Below are positions 24,164-31,868 of a stretch of 46,944 nt of DNA, one piece after another. A model generated the notes under the pieces. The model did no database searches, had not been told where the DNA came from, and worked only from the letters and a program-made list of their open reading frames with translations. Position 1 is the stretch's first letter. The number at the start of each line of letters is the position of its first letter. Origin of the DNA: Acidobacteria bacterium UBA7540 (GTDB lineage: Bacteria > Acidobacteriota > Terriglobia > UBA7540); assembly GCA_002478145.1 (NCBI GenBank), contig DLMI01000099.1:4964-51907 (forward strand). Direction: 5' to 3'. The position numbers were made by a program, and so were the translations under genes.

Positions 24164-24520
24164 TCAGACCGCTTCGCGCTCGAACGCTTGGAGGGCCGAT
24201 TCCACGCTGTTGTGAATCTCGAAGACGGTAACGAGACGTGTGATTTGCAGCAATTGATGCACGCCTTGGGGCAAGCGCACGAGCTTCAGATCCCCTCCCT
24301 GTTTGCGCACGGAGGCGAAACTCGCTACCAAGATAGAAAGGCCCACACTGTCAACATAGGTGATCTCCCCGAGGTCGAGGATCAGACGCTTGCAGCCGGC
24401 ATCGATCAGTTGTCTGATCTTATGGCGGAAAGTCTCGGTCTCGCGCCCCAGAGTGATACGTCCGCGCAAGCCGAGCAGGATTATTCCGCCCACCAGCTTT
24501 TCGACAATATAGAGAGGCAT
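24164..24520 (-). CDS. STAS-domain anti-sigma factor antagonist
   Basis: The 118-residue SpoIIAA/RsbV-like protein consists of one STAS domain. The phosphorylatable serine is visible as Ser58 in ITYVDSVGLSILV, after the strand CKRLILDLGE. The rest, GGDLKLVRLPQGVHQLLQITRLVTVFEIH, matches the C-terminal helix region. It should bind a serine kinase/anti-sigma factor when unphosphorylated; no such partner is in the window. It follows the TPR protein gene by 45 bases on the same strand and may be co-transcribed with it. Confidence 0.92.
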   Translation of the reverse strand: MPLYIVEKLVGGIILLGLRGRITLGRETETFRHKIRQLIDAGCKRLILDLGEITYVDSVGLSILVASFASVRKQGGDLKLVRLPQGVHQLLQITRLVTVFEIHNSVESALQAFEREAV

Positions 24521-24565
24521 GAAAAACCGCCTTCGATGTAAGGTCCAAATTGCCCCAGCCCTTGG

Positions 24566-25981
24566 CTAGGGCTCGGGCGTGGGGGCAATCACCCAACGGT
24601 TACGATGCAGGAAATCACTCACCATGCCGATATCCGGTGCGTCGCACAACACCAGGCGGCAAAAAACCTCTGCCGTCCCCACCTTGGGCTCGACCTTCGC
24701 AGCCTGGCGGAAAGCGGCCAGGGTATCCCTCTTGCGCTTGAGCTGCCACAGGGAGATAGCCTGAAGCGCCAACATGGAGGCGGAGTCCGGGTCGGGCCCC
24801 AGCGCCATGGCGGCTTCTGCAAGCGCCCCCTCGAGGTCATGCTGCTTCCGGAGGATAAGCGCCATCAGGCGGTGCCCCTCGGCCGCCTGAGGCTGCTCTG
24901 CAATCAGCGCACCCGCCTTTGCACTGGCTTGCTTCAAATCCCCTCGACGGACCAGTCCCATAACCAACTGCTCTTGTGCGGGCAGAAAATCCGGGTGCAG
25001 GCGCGTGACTTTCCCCAGCAGGTCCGTCGCGGCCCCGGCTTCCCCGGCCTCATTCAGCAATACCGCAAGCTGATACTGGCTCTGCCAATCTTGCGGATCC
25101 AGCGCCACGACTTTTTCCAGCATGTTTCGCGCTCCAGCGGACCGACCCTGTTGAATGAAAATCTGCGCCATGCCCGCATACGCCGGGGCGAGGTTAGGAG
25201 AAACCTGGATGGCTTGCTGAAAATTCTCTGCCGCCTGCGCATATCGCCGCTCGAAGAATCGGATTTGGCCGAGCGCGAGATACGCTTCGCCTTCCTTTGG
25301 GTCGAGCTTCAATGCCTTTTCGTATTCTGCCGCGGCCTTGTCTTCTTCTGCTCCGGCGAAGTAGGCCCGGCCGAGGGCCACGTGCGCTCGGGGATTATCC
25401 GGCGCCAGTCGGACAGCCTCTTGCGCCTCACTAAGAGCGTCCTCTTTCCGCCCCATCTCCAAGTCGATCTGGGCCAGGATTTGCCGAACCGCGGCATCTT
25501 GAGGCCTAAGCGCAGCCAGCTTTCTAAACTCCCCGGCGGCCAACGCGCCATAGTCCTGGAGCGGCGCCCCCCTGGCGCGCTCGGAAGCTGAAGACTGGTT
25601 GCTCAAGGCCCAGGCGGTCATGGCCAGCGCATAATGCGCATCCGCGTCCGAAGGGTCGAGTTGCGTGGCCGCTTGCAGTTCGCGCAATGCAGCCTCATCC
25701 TGGCCGCGAGCCCGCAGAGCCAAGCCCAGGCCGCGGTGCGCCATCTCGAGTTCCGGTTGCAGGTCGATGGCCTTACGGAACGCGGCTTCTGCGCCTGCCG
25801 CGTCATTTCGTGAAAGCAGGTCGAAACCCTTGTTTACCGCCTCGGCGACTTCCGGCAAGGGCTGAGTGGCGGCCGGTAAGGCGGTCTGGCGCCACATCGC
25901 GGACGCCCGGGCAGGCTGCAAGCCACTTAGGGAAGAAAGCCAACCAGCCAGGACCAAAATAACTCCCGCGCCGCAACGCAT
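24566..25981 (-). CDS. Exported TPR-repeat protein
   Basis: A signal peptide or membrane anchor (MRCGAGVILVLAGWLSSLSGLQPARASA) is followed by about ten tetratricopeptide repeats over 400 residues. Clear examples are AEAAFRKAIDLQPELEMAHRGLGLALRARG, AAAEYEKALKLDPKEGEAYLALGQIRF and AAENFQQAIQVSPNLAPAYAGMAQIFI. TPR arrays are protein-binding scaffolds, often for envelope or lipoprotein assembly. I chose ATG at 25981, with GAAAGG upstream and a signal peptide at once. The frame stays open to 26140 but that part overlaps the next gene. The partner is unknown; it sits between an OB-fold-like protein and a STAS protein. Confidence 0.88.
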   Translation of the reverse strand: MRCGAGVILVLAGWLSSLSGLQPARASAMWRQTALPAATQPLPEVAEAVNKGFDLLSRNDAAGAEAAFRKAIDLQPELEMAHRGLGLALRARGQDEAALRELQAATQLDPSDADAHYALAMTAWALSNQSSASERARGAPLQDYGALAAGEFRKLAALRPQDAAVRQILAQIDLEMGRKEDALSEAQEAVRLAPDNPRAHVALGRAYFAGAEEDKAAAEYEKALKLDPKEGEAYLALGQIRFFERRYAQAAENFQQAIQVSPNLAPAYAGMAQIFIQQGRSAGARNMLEKVVALDPQDWQSQYQLAVLLNEAGEAGAATDLLGKVTRLHPDFLPAQEQLVMGLVRRGDLKQASAKAGALIAEQPQAAEGHRLMALILRKQHDLEGALAEAAMALGPDPDSASMLALQAISLWQLKRKRDTLAAFRQAAKVEPKVGTAEVFCRLVLCDAPDIGMVSDFLHRNRWVIAPTPEP

Positions 25982-26021
25982 AGGGCCTTTCAATCCGGCA
26001 GACTCCGGGCTTTGGGAAGCG

Positions 26022-26453
26022 TCAGGGAGCCAATCGAATCTGCTCGGGATCATGGATAATGATTTCGGGTCTTCCCTGATACACGGTAATGGGCCCGCGG
26101 ATTTCAATTTGCCTCCCTGCCAGGGATGCGAGATCTCCAAACTTGTTCTTGTCGGAGGAAAAAATCACGCTGGTGAATGGACAGTCACGATAGTCCTCGC
26201 AAAAATCGAGGAAAGTATTGCCTCCCCGCGACGCGAAAATCCTCACCACGCGTCCGGAAACGCAGCCCGTCTCGCCCGCGTGCGGACCCGCGTCGTGGAA
26301 GTCCACGCATCCTGCCATCTCTCCTGGGGAAGAAGAACGCGAAGGAGAGGAAGATGTGGTTGAGGGAGAGCGGCCGGCGCGACGACCCACGAAAACTCCC
26401 AGGCAGAAAACTACCAGAACAATCACAGCCACGAGTATCTGCTTTCGCCTCAT
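26022..26453 (-). CDS. Membrane-anchored OB-fold-like small protein
   Basis: The 143-residue product has an N-terminal membrane helix (ILVAVIVLVVFCLGVFVG, residues about 6-23), a serine-rich linker, and a domain beginning GETGCVSGRVVRIFASRGGN. That domain continues TFLDFCEDYRDCPFTSVIFS, GRQIEIRGPITVYQGRPEII and ends in IHDPEQIRL. The order of strands and the closing 'IEIRGPI..YQGRPEIIIHDPEQI' are typical of nucleic-acid-binding OB-fold domains of the DNA-binding/tRNA-anti type found in exported proteins. Its ATG overlaps the stop of the upstream S1/P1-like gene by 4 bases, so they are translationally coupled. A joint role in extracellular nucleic acid use is inferred. Confidence 0.8.
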   Translation of the reverse strand: MRRKQILVAVIVLVVFCLGVFVGRRAGRSPSTTSSSPSRSSSPGEMAGCVDFHDAGPHAGETGCVSGRVVRIFASRGGNTFLDFCEDYRDCPFTSVIFSSDKNKFGDLASLAGRQIEIRGPITVYQGRPEIIIHDPEQIRLAP

Positions 26454-27379
26454 CTCGAGACCTTGGAAAACAATTTCACATGGGCAGGCCCGTCTGGGAG
26501 CACGGGCTTCCCCGCTCGAACCCAGGCAGTATACCAGAGACTGCTGACGAACGAAGCCCCGGCTTCCAGCCGCTTCTCTGCCAGCGGCCCTGCAAGTTTG
26601 TAGAACGTCGCGGAGTACTGGGGATCGAGGTAGTTCCGGCCTGAAACCGCGATGCGATCGGATGCCAAAACTACATTCCTGCAAGAAAAGCTTGCCGTCA
26701 TCTCTCGGAAGATGCGCGCCCGCAGGTCCGGCTCGAAAATCGCAGGCCGGGGCCTGAGTCGCCACCCATCCGCGAGCGCATTCACCAAGTCGGTCTCGAA
26801 GCGCGCGTGAACGCCTTTTTGGCCGGTCAACTGGCCGTCGTAGTTCTTGACCGTGTGGAGAGGCTGAGTGAGATCGGCGGCGTAATGCGCGGCGAAAACC
26901 GCGTCGCGGTCCGCTTCCTCCCAACGCCGGCGCTGAAGGGAATCGGCCAGTCGCACCGTGAAGCGCTCAATCTGCCAAATCGAGTCTCCATGCAGTAGCT
27001 GCCGGGGCGTGGGCCCTGCCCTTTCCACTACGAATTGCCGCCGGAGGTTGAGAAACGGGAAAGAGTCATCGGCGTCAAGGTCGGTGTAATGATGCGGGCG
27101 CTCCGAGGCATCATCGGACGCCAGGAGATCAGGATCAATGGCGTGCTCTACCAGGTATTCTTTGCGCGCCAGGAAATAGGAGCGAAGCGGCTCGGGCAGA
27201 TTCTCAACGGCGGCAGCATTGATCAACTTGTGGCCGCGCTCGCCCCAGGCCAATCCGGGCACGGGCAAGTTGGCAAGAGCCAGGAGCAGCATCACCGGGA
27301 CTTGCAGCCACCGGCTACCCCTCAGCCAGCCTTCTCCGCCGAGCTTTGCCCTATGATGCCTTCTCCTTCGCTGTGGCAA
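26450..27379 (-). CDS. S1/P1-type nuclease, secreted
   Basis: This is a zinc-dependent single-strand nuclease or phosphodiesterase of the S1/P1 fold, exported. After a signal peptide (basic n-region PQRRRRHHR, core VPVMLLLALANLPVPGLA) the mature protein would begin with Trp45 (WGERGHKLINAAAVENLP). An N-terminal Trp is a zinc ligand in this family. Further metal sites are in RPHHYTDLD and in AAHYAADLTQPLHTVKNYDG with GVHARFETDLV. I chose TTG at 27379 because AGGAGGT lies 7 bases upstream. In-frame ATGs at 27421 and upstream have no such site, and the sequence before 27379 is Lys/Arg-rich without a family match. It is coupled to the OB-fold gene downstream. Confidence 0.85.
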   Translation of the reverse strand: MPQRRRRHHRAKLGGEGWLRGSRWLQVPVMLLLALANLPVPGLAWGERGHKLINAAAVENLPEPLRSYFLARKEYLVEHAIDPDLLASDDASERPHHYTDLDADDSFPFLNLRRQFVVERAGPTPRQLLHGDSIWQIERFTVRLADSLQRRRWEEADRDAVFAAHYAADLTQPLHTVKNYDGQLTGQKGVHARFETDLVNALADGWRLRPRPAIFEPDLRARIFREMTASFSCRNVVLASDRIAVSGRNYLDPQYSATFYKLAGPLAEKRLEAGASFVSSLWYTAWVRAGKPVLPDGPAHVKLFSKVSR

Positions 27380-27986
27380 TCTCTTTACCTCCTCAGCGGA
27401 CTGTCGATGGTCCTTTTTCATTGCTTGTAGAATTTGGCCTTTTGGGGTCGCTCTTTCGCTTTGTTTGAGCTTTTTGGCGTACTCTTGGCACATTTTTCGG
27501 TCTCTTTTGCACGCTTTTTGGGTTCGTTTTTTGGGCACTTTTATTGATTCTAAAGGACTTCTTCGGTTCGTTCCGTTGATATTAACATCTTTTGTGGACT
27601 TCCTGCCCGTCTCTGGAACATTGGGCGCGGCCTTGCTCGAGCACTCGGTCACCGGAATTGCCATCGCCCTGACCAGCCGACGATCTTCGCTAATGAAAAT
27701 CAGTCCCACCTCCATGGCTTCGCAGGGCCGGTGACGTCTGCAACCTCGCAAGGTCCGGACGGCCTCTTCGTCAGGGTCCATGTTAGTAGCCTACCATGGG
27801 GCCGCGCATTTGTCAAGACCTCCGCAGTCTGTGGCCCCGCCACGGCGCATCCAGACAGGTCGGGACAGGTTCACCGCGTGGGTGGCGATGTTTGCGATCA
27901 CTGTGGGCGGTCGTAGGGGCGGACCCGCCTGTCCGCGCGGATTCGCCGAGCGCGTTCATCGGCCTTCGAGTAGCTTGACGCGGAAC
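27380..27986. other. Gap with a strand-skewed T-rich block and REP-like hairpin
   Basis: No gene is supported. The plus strand of about 27430-27560 is unusually T-rich (ctcttttgcacgctttttgg and similar), so the minus-strand frame reads Lys/Arg-rich without recognisable features. It is probably leader or promoter DNA of the nuclease gene. Near 27913-27945 the line gggcggacccgcctgtccgc forms a short hairpin of REP type. Confidence 0.45.
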
Positions 27987-28439
27987 TTACTTCGCGGGTT
28001 GCGCGCTGACCAGGTGCGCGGCAATCATCTGCCAGCCTTGCCCCCGATTCAGGAAAACCAGAGTGAACCTGAAGCCGGGCTGGTCCAGAGTCGCGTATGC
28101 CGCGCTTCCCATCACTACAGCCGTTTCGCCGTACAGGCGCACCACCGAGTCTTTCACATGGGATGCGGGCATGCGTGGCCTCTCCTCCCCGGCAGGAGGG
28201 ACGATGTCGCGTTTGTTCAAGATATTGCCTCCGGGCGCCGTGCCCATGAAGTCGTCGGCGATCAACCTATCCAAAGTGGCCGAGTCACCCTGGGATTCCG
28301 CATTAAGCCACGTCTGGACAAGGTTCAGGACCGTATCGTCCACGTTCGCGGCCTGGGCCGGACGCGTCCAAGCCACCTGCCAAGTCGCGATAAGCCCCAG
28401 CGCCACGACCATTCCCACTGCTACAGCGCGTCGTCTCAT
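27987..28439 (-). CDS. Secreted SnoaL/NTF2-like (DUF4440) protein
   Basis: The 150-residue protein has a signal peptide (VAVGMVVALGLIATWQVAWTRPAQA) followed by an NTF2-like cone domain. It begins with VLNLVQTWLNAESQGDSATLDRLIADDFMG, followed by strands VVRLYGETAVVMGSAAY and RFTLVFLNRGQGWQMIAAHLVSA. The layout is typical of DUF4440/SnoaL-like proteins. These are often ligand-binding or isomerase-like, but the function here is unknown. Membrane and secreted neighbours on the same strand give no pathway. The ribosome site GGAGC lies just upstream of ATG. Length is normal. Confidence 0.87.
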   Translation of the reverse strand: MRRRAVAVGMVVALGLIATWQVAWTRPAQAANVDDTVLNLVQTWLNAESQGDSATLDRLIADDFMGTAPGGNILNKRDIVPPAGEERPRMPASHVKDSVVRLYGETAVVMGSAAYATLDQPGFRFTLVFLNRGQGWQMIAAHLVSAQPAK

Positions 28440-28677
28440 GGTTAAGCTCCTATTCTTCGCCCGGGTTCTGCCCCGGGCGCTCTGATCTCTTCGCGCCCTG
28501 GTTCGCAGACCCGCGAAGGAAGAACCTGCATCGGTTGGTCGGATGCCCGTTCATATGGACGCTTGATAGGTGTGGAAAGTTCCGTTTTTTTGCGAAGGTT
28601 TGTGCATGCGGTCCGCCCCTGGGTCCTGCCGCTACGCCGGCTTTTCCTAAAGAAGAACTAAGCTGTTGTGTGAAGGG

Positions 28678-29313
28678 TCACCCATTGGGGTGCTTGCGAG
28701 GCACGTGCTTGGAGCTTGGCGCAAGCGCGAGTGCGACCAGAAGTACGACCGCGGAGAAGCCGGCCAATACGAAAACCTGAAAGAGTGGGCCTGGGATGCC
28801 AAGAGCAACTGCGGCCGTGTAGGGCTCGCTGTAATGAGTGCCGATCCAGATGCCACGCCTTAGTCCAAAAGACGGCAGGGTAAAGGTCAGAAGGTCTAGA
28901 GCCCACACGGTGAGGCAAATTAATGCCGTGAATTTCACCCCACGGGGGCGATATCGCCACAGCAGATACGCAGCTATCACCGCTACTACGAATGTACTCA
29001 TTGACCCTGCCAAGTCAGTCAGGTGTACGCCCCATTGACTCACAATCCCGGTATGGTCACAGACACCGAGCCCCTCGCTAGTTCCCGCCCATTTGATCTT
29101 GGGGAACAACTGCCACCCGAACAACTCAAACCTCGTGATCCTTCCGCCGCAGAGGACCCCAACAAGACCGTGGCCGGCGATCTCGTGCCACGGTATGGGG
29201 AGCGAGAACAGCACTGCTATCACAGCCGCATGCTTCAGAGCCGTGACAAACTTGGCCAGGGTCCGGATGGCCTTAGATTTGCGCGTCGGATCTTCTTGTA
29301 TGGGGATTTCCAT
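28678..29313 (-). CDS. Membrane protein with HExxH motif (M50-like)
   Basis: The 211-residue protein has about five hydrophobic segments. The first ends with PIPWHEIAGHGLVGVLCGG, where His43-Glu44 and His48 form a zincin HExxH motif of the kind found in site-2 and M50B intramembrane proteases. The second half has a membrane segment SMSTFVVAVIAAYLLW. A later aspartate, WALDLLTF, could supply the third metal ligand, but the classic NxxPxxxLDG motif is absent. It could be a degenerate or divergent M50 protein without proteolytic activity. I chose ATG at 29313 with GGGAGG 6 bases upstream. Function is unknown. Confidence 0.75.
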   Translation of the reverse strand: MEIPIQEDPTRKSKAIRTLAKFVTALKHAAVIAVLFSLPIPWHEIAGHGLVGVLCGGRITRFELFGWQLFPKIKWAGTSEGLGVCDHTGIVSQWGVHLTDLAGSMSTFVVAVIAAYLLWRYRPRGVKFTALICLTVWALDLLTFTLPSFGLRRGIWIGTHYSEPYTAAVALGIPGPLFQVFVLAGFSAVVLLVALALAPSSKHVPRKHPNG

Positions 29314-29401
29314 TCTGACCTCCCACTGTTTGACGATTGTACTCCCCATTGCCCTCTTGCGATCTGCTTGGATAGCAAGCGGCCTTTCCTCACGAAGCAA
29401 C

Positions 29402-30000
29402 CGTAGCGCGGACCTCCGCGGTGCGAGGTCAGCAGCTTTTCACGCCCGCCAGCGCCCGCCAGCGGTAGCCACGGCGAATCCGTTTTTCAGATTTGCGGTG
29501 GGTCCGTAAACCCAGGGAAGAAACCCACGGTCAATCAGAGTACGATTGACCGTGGCGATCCGCTTTCCTTTTGAGGAGGACGCGCAGCTTTTTCGATGGT
29601 CGGTCCCGAGCACCTGCGATGTGTCTAGCTGGTAAACGGAGCCAAAAAACCACTGGAAACTGCAAGGGGTGTGCGACATAAAAGTGGGAGTCCTGCCGCT
29701 GCTGCATGACATATCTGCGAAAGCTCACGGCGGCAGCAGCCTGGTGGTCCGGAGCCCGCCTAGCGGGCGATAGGACTTAGCCCAGGGCGCGAGCCCTGGG
29801 AAACCAAGCCCCAGCGCCGGTCAAGCCCCGCAAGGGGCGGCAGAACCAGGGAGAGTTCCCGCGTCGAAACCTTATTCTTTCGCCCCGCTGGGGCTCCCGC
29901 GAATTGGACGGCCTTCTGGACCCAGGGCTGGCGCCCTGGGCTATCCCGCAAGGCGGGATCGGCCCTCCGGGCCTTTCCTTAGCGCACCTAATACGCTCGG
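29402..30000. repeat. Cluster of GC hairpins (REP-like) before tRNA-Arg
   Basis: No gene is supported between 29314 and the tRNA. At 29402-29435 a gtagcgcggacctccgc / gcgaggtc hairpin recurs from 2985. At 29525-29555 ccacggtcaatc and gattgaccgtgg form a perfect 12-base stem around a 7-base loop. At 29745-29975 several stems stack: gcccgcctagcgggc, agcccagggcgcgagccctg, gccccgcaaggggc, and cccagggctggcgccctggg. A further stem, tcccgcaaggcggga, lies near 29943-29957. Such clusters are common between genes in large Acidobacteriota genomes. They may stop transcripts or be traces of small mobile elements. Confidence 0.65.
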
Positions 30001-30112
30001 TAACACGCTCCAGACGACGAAATTGCCGAAGCCTCACTTTTGCGTCACGCACCCAAACTGCAACCTCCGGTTTGACTTTCCCATCTGGCTAGAGATAGAC
30101 TTTAAACAATAT

Positions 30113-30189
30113 GCGCCTGTAGCTCAGATGGATAGAGCGGTTGCCTCCGGAGCAACAGGTCGCAGGTTCGAATCCTGCCAGGCGTACCA
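30113..30189 (+). tRNA. tRNA-Arg (anticodon CCG), CCA encoded
   Basis: A complete cloverleaf is readable. Acceptor gcgcctg pairs with caggcgt. The D arm begins gctc and ends gagc. The anticodon stem gttgc/gcaac encloses the loop ctccgga with anticodon CCG. The T arm gcagg ttcgaat cctgc is standard. Discriminator A and CCA follow at 30186-30189. It reads the arginine codon CGG. It stands alone between two repeat clusters. Confidence 0.96.
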
Positions 30190-30276
30190 TTCCTCAGTTT
30201 TTGCCGCTCCAAGTATGAGGTCGAACGGTTTTCTAACGGCTGGAAATACTGGCGGGCCGGCGTTTTCCACGGCCTA

Positions 30277-30500
30277 GTGCTTAGTTGCATTAATAACCGA
30301 TATTATTTATGACCCTCGGAAGGGCGGGGCTTTAGCCCCGCCGCCTCCAGGCGGAGAGTGGAATGGGCCTTTAGGCCCTGAAGCCGCGGCGCTTCAGGGG
30401 CTAAAGCCCCCAAAATCCCGCCCGAGCTCTGCGGCGGGGCTAAAGCCCCGCCCTTCCATCCTCTGACAAATTAAGATCGCTAACTTCTGCAACTAAGCAC
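30277..30500. mobile_element. MITE-like element with 13-bp terminal inverted repeats
   Basis: Termini gtgcttagttgca (30277-30289) and tgcaactaagcac (30488-30500) are perfect inverse copies. Inside lie AT-rich subterminal parts that are also similar. Next come perfect 27-base inner arms at 30318-30344 and 30431-30457, each containing the palindrome ggggctttagcccc. The middle has further hairpins (gcgcttcaggggctaaagcc). There is no reading frame. The layout fits a non-autonomous miniature transposable element. No clear target duplication is visible (flanks cta and cag). Confidence 0.7.
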
Positions 30501-30577
30501 CAGAAGAGTCAAGGGAGTGGCTCCGACGATGTCGGAGCCGCTCCCAAAATGCCGATGGTTGAGCGAGGAGCTGAAAG

Positions 30578-31462
30578 CTATGGCTTGGCTTTCTTCTCCT
30601 CCGTGGTGGGCTTGGCGGCAGGCGCCGTGGCTGTCTTGGGCTTCCAGAAATCCGGGTCGCTTTTGATCCACTCGTCGCCAACGTAGCTCATGCGTGGGTT
30701 GAAGGCAAACAACTGATGTTGGGACGATTCAACCGACTCGCGGAAAAGCTCACGGAGCTTGTTCATGCCGTCTTCGCCCATGGCCGCCTCGAATAGCTCG
30801 TCTTCTTGGAAGCTACGGTCGACCTCGGCAAGCGTTTTGTGCGCGGTGAGCACAAGAAACGTTCCGCCATCGCCCCCATACACTTCCTGGAACGTGCCCC
30901 AGTGAGCATCGGGCACGGCCTTCTCATAGGTAGCATTGACCATCTTGACCAGCTCGATCCATTCCCTGACATGCCCCGGGCGCACATGGCGGACGTCGAT
31001 TTCCAGGTAACGCATATGCGAGAGGTCCGCCCTCGGCCGGAGGCTCAGATCGTCACGGAAAACGAACACGCCCTGGTCCTCCGAATCCAGCAGCTCGCCA
31101 TCGGCCATGGAGGCACGATCCAGTGCGGCAGAGAGAGCGGTATTCTTCTCGGTTGCTGCGTTGTCTTTTTCCCAGGCTTCAAATGAAGCATACCGGGTCA
31201 GGAACAAGGCGCGGCTCTTGCCCGAGAGCGACGTCATGCCCAGGTAGTGCGTCGGCCACTTGGCACGGGTCATGGCCTGGACGAATGCGCTTTCCGTTTT
31301 CTCATGCGCCATGCCAGATTTGCCGGGCTTGGTATATTCACGCGTGATCTGCAACACCTTCGGTATGGACACGTTTCCCTGTGAGTTCTCCTGCGCCGCG
31401 GCGATGCAACTGCACGCAACGACCAGAGACATTCCCAACAGGGACCGGCTGAGTTTGTTCAT
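30578..31462 (-). CDS. Secreted protein of unknown function
   Basis: The 294-residue product starts with a signal peptide (MNKLSRSLLGMSLVVACSCIAAAQ; AGGAGGG precedes the ATG). Two similar halves follow: ITREYTKPGKSGMAHEKTES..RALFLTRYASFEAWEKD and LEIDVRHVRPGHVREWIELV..GTFLVLTAHKTLAEVDRS. Each has a beta-alpha-beta pattern reminiscent of a dimeric alpha/beta barrel (NIPSNAP/ABM-like) domain, suggesting an internal duplication. The C-terminus is Ala/Pro/Lys-rich. No catalytic signature is apparent. I know of similar proteins in Acidobacteriota but cannot name a function. Confidence 0.78.
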   Translation of the reverse strand: MNKLSRSLLGMSLVVACSCIAAAQENSQGNVSIPKVLQITREYTKPGKSGMAHEKTESAFVQAMTRAKWPTHYLGMTSLSGKSRALFLTRYASFEAWEKDNAATEKNTALSAALDRASMADGELLDSEDQGVFVFRDDLSLRPRADLSHMRYLEIDVRHVRPGHVREWIELVKMVNATYEKAVPDAHWGTFQEVYGGDGGTFLVLTAHKTLAEVDRSFQEDELFEAAMGEDGMNKLRELFRESVESSQHQLFAFNPRMSYVGDEWIKSDPDFWKPKTATAPAAKPTTEEKKAKP

Positions 31463-31868
31463 GGGTTCAACCCTCCTGATCAGAATATTCTATTTTACTG
31501 TGGACGTCTCCAACCATACGCTTAGTCGCCGTGTAAAACAAGTGTTTTTCTTTTCGCAGACGATTGCTTTCGTCCCATGCGCCGCCTCAAGGGACGAGAA
31601 CCATCTTCTTTCATCGGGATTCACGGCTTCTCCCGTATCCGTCTCGTTTAATACCTTCGAGTCAACACGCATGGTCCGGAAACTGATGAGCCACGACCTC
31701 TTGCTGCCTGCCCGTTCCCCGCGCTCTTCGCCAAATTTGCTAAACTGGTGGGTGGTGCTCAGCCTCCGATGTAACGTTTCTCCCCCAGCACCGCTGGTGA
31801 TCGGGTACGCCAAATCCCGCGCCGAAGCCCGGCGCCAGGACTGCGGCTGGTGAGGCGCCCAAGCCGAT
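31463..31868. other. Divergent gap between secreted protein and ABC-F genes
   Basis: No gene is supported in these 406 bases. Frames crossing it have no family features. Promoters for both neighbours should lie here, but no convincing hexamer pair was found on either strand. The ABC-F start at 31869 lacks a strong ribosome site. Confidence 0.35.

Noticed and set aside
27465..27734. Plus-strand frame with hydrophobic segments
   Set aside because: The hydrophobicity results from the T-rich block; there is no ribosome site and no family.
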